Assembly (NCBI RefSeq): GCF_050947875.1 | Contig: NC_134573.1 | Span: 53,308,115-53,372,114 of the forward strand | From: Dermacentor variabilis | Taxonomy: Eukaryota; Arthropoda; Arachnida; Ixodida; Ixodidae | Reading direction: 5' to 3' | Length of the DNA stretch: 64,000 bases | Part shown: in pieces, positions 56,150 through 64,000 of the stretch | Layout: the number at the start of each line of letters is the position of its first letter | Numbering within the stretch: position 1 is the stretch's first letter | Notes under the pieces: generated by a model | Told to the model about the DNA's origin: nothing | Database searches by the model: none | Seen by the model: the letters and a program-made list of their open reading frames with translations, nothing else | Translations under genes and position numbers: made by a program

Positions 56150-57440
56150 ATTTAAATGTGGCCTGTCCCTTTACTAGAGAGAAGGGCATAACTTTAAATG
56201 GGTCTAGTTCATGAGGTGTCACGAATGCGCTTTCCTCGTGATCCATAGGATCTATGAGAAACTGTGGTGATACGGCTATCAGTCGCACCGGGTGGACGAA
56301 AAATAGCTCGCTCCATGCTCGCTCCAGTCGAGGGCATCATCTATGCGTGCTAAGGTATATGCGTCCTTATTGATCTTGTTCGATTCTCTGGAATCGTCAC
56401 AGGAAAGTCAGGTGCCATCTTTTTAGGAAGAGCACCAATATATATCCCCGTTGGCTGCAAAAAACTCGTATAATGTCTTTTCACTATCTTGTCAACTTGA
56501 TTTTGTTAATCGCTGTTGCAGCAGCAGGAATGCGAAACGGACGTCCATAGATAGTGCTTGCGGCGCCGGCGTTGATTGGAAGCATGAGAACCGTTGTCTT
56601 GCCAAGTGGCCAGATGTCGAAATCATAATGATCGCGGTACAACACGAACACGTGGCAAGCCCATCAGCATGCGCATGTCAAACATTCGGGGTATCATGTT
56701 GTCGAACTGGCTGGTGGGCAAGCTGATATACCCTGCTGCGCACGTAAAACATAAATAGGATTCGGATATTTTTGTTGGACTCTGTCAGTCGTTTAGCGGT
56801 GCCAACATTGCAAGCCCAGTTCCAGAAGGTCAAAATGTGGGCGGCTAAGCCAAAGTTGAGCAGAGGCGGATAAGCTTAACTGCTGGCAATTTTGACAACC
56901 GTGTGTGGTTGAGTCACATCGTGTGCCAAGACGACAAAATTGTTAGAGGATGCAACCTAATCCACGCGATCGGCAGTAGATGAGGGTGTCGAAGTAATAA
57001 AAGCAGTGCATTAGGGTGGGCATCGCGGGAACTGAAGAGAACACAGTTGCGTAGGAGTTGTTGCAAGAGTCTCGACACAGAAGGGATCATAAGCTTAAGG
57101 ACACCGATGCGAAACTCGACGAGGGTTGAATGTGTGGGCAAAAAGTCAGTATCAAAGGTCGCTTCATATAAGCACTGTTCGAGCATAAAAAACCGAGCGC
57201 TTGTGCGATGGCGAGAGATAGTGACGCGGGCAGTAAACGCTTCACCAACCGTACGTGTGCTTCCATCGGCGACTCCTACTGTACGTAGCACGGCAGGTTT
57301 CAAGACTTTCTCTAATGTCTGACGATAACTAGCGCTCATGACAGAAATTTGTCATGTCATAGCAATAATGGCCATAGCGATAACGACGTAGACTGGGATT
57401 TCGAGTAAATTAGAGCCCGTAAGGGTGTCAGGGGCGAGGT
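56150..57440 (-). mobile_element. Ty3/gypsy copy B fragment (protease to RT fingers)
   Basis: Minus-strand remnant. The protease part lies at 57345-56940. A degraded spacer follows leftward, with an RT start near 56480-56300 that reads KDGT..., then SNKINKDAYTLARIDDALDW and HGASYFSS, matching 'KDGTLRFCVDYR.LN.IT..D.YPLPRIDDALD.L..A.YFSS'. RT palm and everything downstream are missing. Confidence 0.75.
56914..57339 (-). pseudogene. Gypsy copy B protease fragment
   Basis: Open for 141 codons: SASYRQTLEKVLKPAVLRTV, VADGSTRTVGEAFTARVTIS, ARFFMLEQCLYEATFDTDFL and THSTLVEFRIGVLKLMIP. This is the part of a gypsy retropepsin after the active site (flap and C-terminal strand; normally '...DVILGIDFL..H.A.ID'). 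The catalytic D-[ST]-G triplet should lie at about 57350-57370 but that stretch is scrambled by a stop and indels. Inactive. Confidence 0.78.
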
Positions 57441-57539
57441 CAAGAATGCAGCGTCACCACCTGACTCTATATTCATTAGTTTTCCGATGCGTAGTGTGCA
57501 TGATTGGCCGGTGAAATGAAAAGGCGGGCTTGCGGCGAA

Positions 57540-58245
57540 GGCCATCATCGGACTCCGCATGGCCACAGCACAGCACGTCCAGCCGGTGGCTGCATGCACC
57601 GAAAGATTGAAATTCAAGGAGTGCTCTACGCAGTCGAGTTCGTCGTTCTTCCCCACTGTTCCCACGATATTTTTTTAGGTTGGGATTTTCTGTCACGTCA
57701 CCATGCTGTCATTGATGGCTCCCGTGCAGAAGTCGCCTTCTCTTCGCTTAGCAATAGCCATATCTGATGACGTTTCGCTTTCCTGCACCAGGCTGTCCCT
57801 CACTGACGACATCCAAATACCTCCACACGCATCCCTTCTGGCACCTGTATCCTGTTCCGTTGCCTCCGACCCTAACGTGCTCTTCACACCTTCGACTTCT
57901 TTCGTTCATCGCCACCTCTCATCAATCCCAACTGCTGTGCTTGGCCTTCACGCTGGTGCGACTCACCTTCCTGTACACAATTACTTCCCATTCCCGATTA
58001 CGTTGCTTCGTGGTGAATCTCTCGGCACTGTGGAGCCTTACGACACCACTACCACATTGCACCTTCCTATTGGATCGTCAGAGGTCAACACCCTCTACTG
58101 TAGTCCCCTTACTGCCACATCGCCTGAAGACGTTTTCAACCATGCCATCGACAATGCCTTAAACCCCAAGCAACGCCATGACCTTCTTCGTCTCCTCAAG
58201 AAATTTCGCCCTGCTTTTGACAGCCATACCACTTCTCTAGGCTGA
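57540..58245 (+). pseudogene. Gypsy copy C protease end and PR-RT spacer
   Basis: Reads EIQGVLYAVEFVVLPHCSHD and IFLGWDFLSRHHAVIDGSRA (C-terminal strand of retropepsin). A frameshift at 57703-57760 leads into the spacer: DDIQIPPHASLLAPVSCSVA and a Ser/Thr-rich stretch. It ends NALNPKQRHDLLRLLKKFRP followed by AFDSHTTSLG and a stop just before the RT. The DTG active site itself is not present. Confidence 0.85.
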
Positions 58246-58922
58246 ACGACGACTGTATGTCACCGGATTGACACCGGTTGTCACTCACCGCCACGGCAGC
58301 GACCATACCGCGTTTCGTCGATCGAACGGCGCGTCATTGATGAGCAAGTAGGTGACATGCTAAAGCGTGGCGTCATTGAACCATCCGACAGCCCATGGGC
58401 ATCGCCAGTAGTTTAGTTAAAAACAAAGATGGCTCGATCCGCTTTTGTATGGATTACCGTCGCCTAAACAAAATAACCCGAAAGGATGTTTATCCATTGC
58501 CGCGGATCGACGAAGCCCTAGACTGCTTACAAGGCGCATAGTTCTTTTCCTCCCTCGATCTGCGCTCTGGTTATTGGCAGGTGCCTATGGCTGCACACGA
58601 TAAGCCTAAAACTGCTTTTATCATACCAGATGGCCTATACGAATTTCGTGTGATGCCATTCTTGCTTAGCAACGTGCCCGCGACTTTTGAGCGGATGATG
58701 AACACTATTCTCCGAGGCCTGAAATGGAACACGTGCTTGTGTTGTTTGGATGATGTAGTAGTGTTTGCACCGGATTTTCCTACTCACCTTCATCGTTTGG
58801 AGCAGGTTTTACGCTGTCTCAGTGACGCTGGCCTCCAACTAAACCTGAAAAAAATGTCACTTCGGCACACGCAAGCTGAGAATTCTCGGACATGTCGTGT
58901 CGAAGGACGGCGTTCTCCCTGA
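58246..58922 (+). pseudogene. Gypsy copy C reverse transcriptase
   Basis: 58246-58580, with stops: HRIDTG..., [39 protein letters not shown]. 58581-58922 open: DKPKTAFIIPDGLYEFRVMP, LLSNVPATFERMMNTILRGL and CLCCLDDVVVFAPDFPTHL. The catalytic YLDD is CLDD (Tyr to Cys) with both Asp retained. One inserted base at about 58860-58880 shifts the frame before the thumb, which continues at 58897. Related to copy A but from another lineage. Confidence 0.88.
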
Positions 58923-59814
58923 TGCCGCTAAGCTCCGTGCTGTTACAGAATTCCCGAGGCCAACATCACTAAAACACTTGCGCAGTTTCATTGGCCTCTG
59001 CTCGTACTTCCGCCGCTTTATTCGAAATTTCGCTTCGAATATGGCACCACTGACAGAGCGTCTTCGAGGAGACCCCAATCTTACCTCATGGTCCCCGGCT
59101 TGCGATGATGCCTTTGTGACGCTACGTCGCCTGCTCACACCACCGATACTACGCCATTTCGATCCAGCTGCTCCCACGGAAATTCATACGGATGCTAGCG
59201 GTGTTGGTGTTGGCGCTGTGCTCGCCCAGCGAAAGCCCGGCTGTCAAGAATATGCTGTTGCTTACGCGTGCCGCACTCTGACGAAAGCTTAAGCCAACTA
59301 TTCCGTCACGGAAAAAGAATGTCTCGCGATCATCTGGGCCATCCCAAAATTTCGCCCATACCTGTATGTCCGGCCCTTCGATGTCGTTACCGATCACCAC
59401 GCACTTCGCTGGTTGTTGTCTCTCAAGGATTCCTGCGGCCGCCTAGCCCGGTGGGCACTGAGGCTCCAAGAGTACGATATCCTGGTTGTCTACCGCTCAG
59501 GCGAGAAGCAGACCGACGCCGATGCTCTTTCGCGCTCGCCTGTCCACGCCGACATTGTCAGTGTGTCCGTCCTAGACGACCCTCTTCGCCCATTCGCTTC
59601 TGTCGACATGGCTTTGGAGCAGCGCAAGGAGTCCTGGACTTCATCTTTGATAGATTACATCTCTAATTCACCTACACACCCACCATCCCGAGCGTTACGT
59701 CGACAAGCTCCACACTTCGCCAGCAGCGACGGAATTGTCTATCGCCATAACTACAGTTCCGACGGCCGCAAATGGCTGCTTGTAATACCTCGGCAGCTCC
59801 GCACTGATGTATGA
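58897..59814 (+). pseudogene. Gypsy copy C RT thumb and RNase H
   Basis: [40 protein letters not shown] (thumb), then RNase [21 protein letters not shown] (first Asp), a TAA at 59290-59292 in '[19 protein letters not shown]' (Glu), [20 protein letters not shown] (second Asp) and [17 protein letters not shown] (terminal Asp). All four catalytic acidic residues can still be read. The tether to integrase ends with a TGA at 59812-59814. Confidence 0.88.
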
Positions 59815-60866
59815 GCCGCTTTCCACGCCGACCCTCAGTGCGCACACGCTGGTCTCATCAAGACCTACACCAGACTATGTCATAGGTTTTATTGGCGTGG
59901 TATGTACACGTTTGTGCAAAAGTACATTCAGTCTTGCACAGAATGTCAACGCCGGCATTCTGATCCTTGCCGCCCTTCTGGACCTATGCAACCTTTGCCG
60001 TGCCCTTCGCGACCCTTTGACCGGGTTGGTATAGAACTCTACGGGCCTCTGCCATACACAGCTGCTGGCAATCGCTGGGTCATTGTAGCTGTAGACCATC
60101 TCACGAGGTATGCAGAAACGGCCGCTCTGCCAGCCGCGACGGCTCGTGACGTTGCCTCCTTCCTCCTTCAACGCTTCATTCTACGTCACGGCACTCCCCG
60201 CGAACTCTTGAGCGACCGTGGCCGCGTCTTTCTCGCCGATGTCATTCAAGAACTTCTCGCTGAATGCCGCATTACTCGTCGCTGTACCACCGCATATCAC
60301 CCGCAAACAAACGGATTGACAGAGTGCTTTAAGCGAACTCTTGGCGACATGCTTTCGATGTATGTCGACTCCAACCACACCAACTGGGACCTCATCCCTC
60401 CCTATGTCACGTACGCCTAAAACACGGCACCCCAGTCAACGACGAGCTTTTCTCCCTTCTTTCTTCTATATGGCCACGAACCATCATTTCCCATTGACAC
60501 TATTCTCCCTTACCGTCCCGATTTATCAGAGGGTACACCGGTTTCCGAAGCCGCCCGGTATGCAGAAGAATGTCGGCAACTAGCTCGCTACCTTAAAACG
60601 CAAAAACATGTGCTACAGAAATTTCGTCATGACGACGGGTGCCCCCACCACCCGTTTTCGCCTGACGCTCTTGTTTGGTTGTGAATGCATCCTACTTCGA
60701 CACAAGTTGTCTCCTCCAAGTTTGTACCCGGATACCATGGACCTTACCGGGTTCTACGCCAAACTTCTCCGGTGAACTACGTTATCGAACCTATGACGCC
60801 CCCTACGGACCTGCGTCGCCGAGGCAGCGAAATTGAGCACGCAGATCGGCTCTAGCCGTATCACGA
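59815..60866 (+). pseudogene. Gypsy copy C integrase
   Basis: HAGLIKTYTRLCHRFYWRGM and CTECQRRHSDP (HHCC zinc domain, out of frame at first), then the core: FDRVGIELYGPLPYTAAGN (GIDLLGP-like, where the usual Asp is Glu), VIVAVDHLTRYAETAALPA, HGTPRELLSDRGRVFLADVI (second Asp) and AYHPQTNGLTECFKRTLGDM (Glu). A stop at 60418-60420 precedes TAPQSTTSFSPFFLLYGHEP. A GPY-like C-terminal module (FVPGYHGPYRVLRQTSPVNY) follows at 60720-60790. Inserts the cDNA in the family; broken here. Confidence 0.87.
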
Positions 60867-60916
60867 GCCCTTCGCCCTCACGACGCCTTAGGCCTCCTGT
60901 GCGGCTCCGTCTTCAG

Positions 60917-60928
60917 CGAGGGGGGAAG
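60917..60928 (+). promoter_or_regulatory. Polypurine tract of gypsy copy C
   Basis: cgaggggggaag, a purine run directly before tgtaaggaag (about 60930), the likely LTR start with a TGT terminus. Second-strand cDNA synthesis is primed at such a tract. Confidence 0.7.
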
Positions 60929-61165
60929 TTGTAAGGAAGAAGTGCGCCGATGCCGCGCTCCGCAGCCGGATCGCCAGCGCTACTGAAGTGGGGCTCGGTC
61001 TAGACGCTCTTCCTGGTGTGACTGGCTAAGCCTACGCTGTCGCGTCTTCTTGTCCGCGTCCTTCGTGTCGTCCACAGCCGTGTCGGACTTCTTTGCCATA
61101 GTACCTTCTTTCTATTCCACATTCCCGTTGCCCCAGCGTTCGGTAGCAAAACGGAATCCTGACTG

Positions 61166-61365
61166 GTTAATACTACTGCTTCCTTTTTATCTTTCTCTCA
61201 CTGAGATCACGGCGAGTGACAGGCAAACGAACTCAGAGCAGCCCAAAATATTTTTGAACACTAGCGGATGGTAATTGCAAAAAAGCCGTGGAATGGGAAA
61301 CATTTTTACAGCGAAGCTCTCTGTGGCTAGGATCTGTCGTATAGCGTCCGCGTGAAGACCAATAA
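61166..61365. other. Junction between gypsy copy C and minisatellite
   Basis: No feature recognised; may include the rest of the 3' LTR. Confidence 0.35.
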
Positions 61366-61899
61366 TATTTTCATACGTTGGCCAATCCCGAAGACAGGGT
61401 AATACTCGGCCGACCTGTAGCGCAAGTAAACACGCGTTATGCACTTCCCAGAGGTGGGCCGATGCCTTAAATAGTGCCATACCGGGCCGACCCGCGACGG
61501 AGGTGAAGCAGGCATTAAGCACTCCTCATACGTTGACGGATTCCGAAGATAGTGCAATTCCTGATGCACCCAGGCGGAGGTAAAGCAAGCGCTAAGTATT
61601 CCGTATAGGTGGTCCGATGCAACACTTCCTAGATAACACAAAGCCTGTGCACTCCAATCCATGATGTCATGCTATTGGCCCGCCTGTCGCAAAATCTAAT
61701 GGGTATGCTCCAGAGTAAGTCACGGTGATTTTGACGTCATTCCTTTCTTCACGGTAGTCTTGGCAGTGGAAATTTTGGGCTAGTAGCATGAGCTCATCGG
61801 TCGGAGTGAACAGGCCTTGTGCTATCTAGGGGGTGTTTGCCGATGCCGAAGATGGTGCAGTAGCGACCCGACCCGCGGCGGAGGTGAAGCAGGCGTTAA
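61366..61899. repeat. Degenerate minisatellite, unit about 76 bp
   Basis: Units recognisable by gatgccgaagatagtgc, ggccgacccgcg and gaggtgaagcaggcattaag: about 61371-61446, 61451-61525, 61527-61600, a partial one at 61605-61640, and one at 61836-61899 after about 195 bp of other sequence. The last unit is cut at its TTAA by the TIR element that follows, and its remaining bases appear at 63986-64000. Confidence 0.82.
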
Positions 61900-63981
61900 A
61901 GGGAAGCTGAAAGGTTTTCCAGAAAAAAATGAGTGAAGAGCAGTACGCGTGTTTTTCAACCCTCTGAATTCGAATATCGCATCGAAATTGAGTGAAAGAA
62001 AGCGCAAACATATTTTATTTCGACGAAAAGTGCAGCCGCAGACATGCTCAGCTCGCGCGCCTCGTTTCCGCCTGTGATGGGTCAGACGCCTCGTGACGTC
62101 AACAATGGTGTTCGTCCGGACCGGCCGCTGCCGCTACACACGAAGCACGGTACAAAGTAGTTTGGTAATGTTTTTCTGAGACGGTCATGGAGATATTCGA
62201 GAGCTTGCGTTTCTCTGAGGAGTTCGGTGTTAATTCAAACTCTACGAGAGCGATTTTGCGCGCGACGATGACGGGCCACGGCTTCGAGCGACAAAACGGG
62301 CCGTCGCTTGAACAAATCGCTCGGTGTTGTCGCTAGGTTGCTAGTTTCTAGAAATCTGGAACTCGTCGCTCATCGCCCGGAAATGCTATGAACGATTAGC
62401 CAATTGTGCGAAGCCGAAACTGGATGTACATAACTCAAATACTACTGTTTGTCGCACGGAACGATCAAACTACTGAATTTTACACGTGCAAGAATAAGAA
62501 CCTAGTGCAAGACCTTCGAAATATTTTGTGCTCCTTGTTCAGTAAAACACATCAACTTAAATTGATAAAGCATGCGTCACGCTAGTTTCGGCGCGTACAT
62601 TGCTGCCCTCATACCGGGAAGTCGTCGCTCAAAGCCGTCGCTCCCGTAGAGTTCGGCTTGCAGACGACGAGTGAACGCGGCAGCCATCGCCTCGCTTGTC
62701 GCGCTTTCGCTGTCGCGTGCAAGATCACTTGTAAGGGGTTTATACTTTACTCCCTACATGTACGAGCCGATTGCGAAGAGCCGGCCTCTCCAAGAAGCAA
62801 CAAATGCTGGTGCAAGCCCTGCTTTCCACGCGAACGAAGGCGAAGTGTTAGCATCTCCTTGTGTTGGAAATGTTCTTTGGCGAGTATGTTTTTTGCTAAG
62901 CTGCATTCAGCGTTCAAGTGAGTATGTTTCCGGGCAAACAACTGTAGTGCTTTGTTCCTGCATGCCTCCTCGTAGAACGCAAGCGGTGATGTGATCTTCA
63001 GCATTTGTGCGCTGCGCCAAAGCTGTCGGCAATCTACACAGACGGTTTAAACGCGGCAAAAGTTTACCGGCTGTGGTAGCACGTGTAGTATAGTACCTTC
63101 ATCAGCGCGCCATCCGCACGCTACTCGCAACCGGCGAATTCCGTCGACTACGTGAGATGGTCGATTTCTTATGTGTGCGAGACAAGGGGGAGTGCAGCGT
63201 CTTGGCGTGAGCAGGCTTTCCAACACATGCAAACTTTACGCTTGCACTGCGTTATTGTTGCTGCATGCAGGCTGTTTCACAACACACATGCGAATAGAAA
63301 ATTTGCGCTGTTTGGCGATGAAACCTGCATCAAGGGTGGGTGATAAACATGCACCTTCCGTTCAGCGTGCTAACTTTTTTTTTTGAGCACGCATTATTGA
63401 TAAACTCTGGTAGTAATCGTCACTGAAGTGGTTAGAGCACAACATTTGTTCTTGAGCGCTTGAAGTTGTTTCGCTTCACAGCAGCCTCCCACTTAGCTGA
63501 ATGCTTCTTGTCTTGCAGGAACTAATGGAACATCGGAACATCGTCGCGGCCGCTGGTGTTCGTGCAAGCGTAGGCTGCACAGAACGCCGGCATGATCGGC
63601 CTACAAGTTCAATTGATGCTGCGCACGTCAACTACCACTCCTATATACACACAAATAAAGGAATGTAGGGTCGAGCGAAGCAGATTAGGACGGCACGCAC
63701 GCAGAAATAAGCCCGGTCAGGCACGGTCGCGGAGACTGCGAAGGAACGTAACACCAGTGTTGACGTCACTGAGCCGCCGTTTCCGGTCTCCACTCGCATC
63801 GTCATCGTCAGCAGCAGCGCTCGGCGCTCGTCGGGGGGCGGTGCTAGAGCGCAATTTTAACCGACGATTGCGTCGCTCCTCAGCGAAAAATCCCCCCAAA
63901 AATTCTACTTTCATGGTTTATAAGGTTCCCGCATCCGTATATGAGCATCTTATTGAATTCGACAGACTCTTCAGCTTCCCT
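61900..63981. mobile_element. TTAA-flanked TIR DNA element, 2.08 kb
   Basis: Both ends carry the inverted repeat agggaagctgaa (left 61900-61911, right 63970-63981), each next to TTAA (61896-61899 and 63982-63985). Removing the element and one TTAA restores the neighbouring minisatellite unit (gaagcaggcgTTAAgcac). TTAA duplication is characteristic of piggyBac-type transposition, but no transposase is present. Open frames at 62658-62921 (+), 62747-63004 (-) and 63152-63386 (+) have no motif I recognise; a Cys-rich run CWCKPCF lies in the first. Confidence 0.88.
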
Positions 63982-63985
63982 TTAA

Positions 63986-64000
63986 GCACATTCCATGCAC
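63986..64000. repeat. Remainder of the interrupted minisatellite unit
   Basis: gcacattccatgcac follows the right TTAA and matches the unit continuation seen at 61518-61530 (gcactcctcatac) and 61591-61605. It runs off the window end. Confidence 0.6.

Larger units (their letters stand above)
57530..61165 (+). mobile_element. Ty3/gypsy copy C, pol and start of 3' LTR
   Basis: Plus-strand gypsy pol in order: protease end, spacer, RT, RNase H, integrase zinc domain, integrase core, C-terminal chromodomain-like tail region, polypurine tract (60917-60928) and the start of a 3' LTR (about 60930). Gag, 5' LTR and the protease active site are absent on the left, where it abuts minus-strand copy B. At least eight in-frame stops or frameshifts. 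The LTR 3' end could not be fixed. Confidence 0.88.

Overview
This window is animal nuclear DNA, most probably from a hard tick (Ixodida; a metastriate such as Rhipicephalus, Dermacentor, Hyalomma or Haemaphysalis is my best guess). Reasons: five copies of a tRNA-derived SINE of the Ruka type known from ixodid ticks; introns with splice signals; long (AC)n, (TA)n, (AAT)n and (AGT)n tracts; and a dense mix of RTE, CR1/L2-like, I-clade and L1/Tx1-like LINEs, Penelope-like, BEL/Pao and Ty3/gypsy elements and TIR DNA elements. There is no operon, Shine-Dalgarno site, CRISPR array or bacterial gene.

Region 1 (1-16.2 kb, + strand) holds the 3' end of the only convincing host gene: a receptor of the ionotropic receptor / ionotropic glutamate receptor family. 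Three exons (2614-2769, 11192-11322, 15872-16175) join in phase and end in the last membrane helix and a stop codon. The first intron appears to be a GC-AG intron. The introns carry Ruka SINEs, a near-complete decayed RTE LINE with a SINE nested in it, a long AC/TA microsatellite, a MITE-like element and a tandem repeat of about 146 bp.

Region 2 (16.2-31 kb) is intergenic: RTE and L1/Tx1-like LINE remnants on the minus strand, a Penelope-like element with a recognisable GIY-YIG domain, and a decayed BEL/Pao element interrupted by a 5'-truncated SINE and by a CR1/L2-like LINE.

Region 3 (31-36.4 kb) has nothing I can assign. Region 4 (36.4-54.8 kb) is a three-level nest. A minus-strand Ty3/gypsy element (5' LTR, gag, protease, RT, RNase H, integrase zinc domain) is split by an approximately full-length I-clade LINE (minus). 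That LINE is split twice, by a CR1-like LINE with two 285-bp promoter-type monomers (plus) and by a head-to-tail pair of RTE copies (plus). The junctions can be read almost to the base, because the host reading frame resumes on the other side of each insert.

Region 5 (54.8-64 kb) holds a 985-bp TIR element, a minus-strand gypsy fragment abutting a plus-strand gypsy pol, a minisatellite of about 76 bp, and a 2.08-kb TIR element bounded by TTAA that sits inside one minisatellite unit.

All transposon genes here look dead or nearly so. The least damaged are the 647-codon RTE reading frame at 48.2-50.2 kb and the Penelope endonuclease. I see no undescribed multi-gene system. The most informative items are the split receptor gene with its non-canonical donor, the datable nest, and the TIR element whose empty site is preserved in neighbouring repeat units. 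All calls come from reading the sequence by eye; no searches were run.
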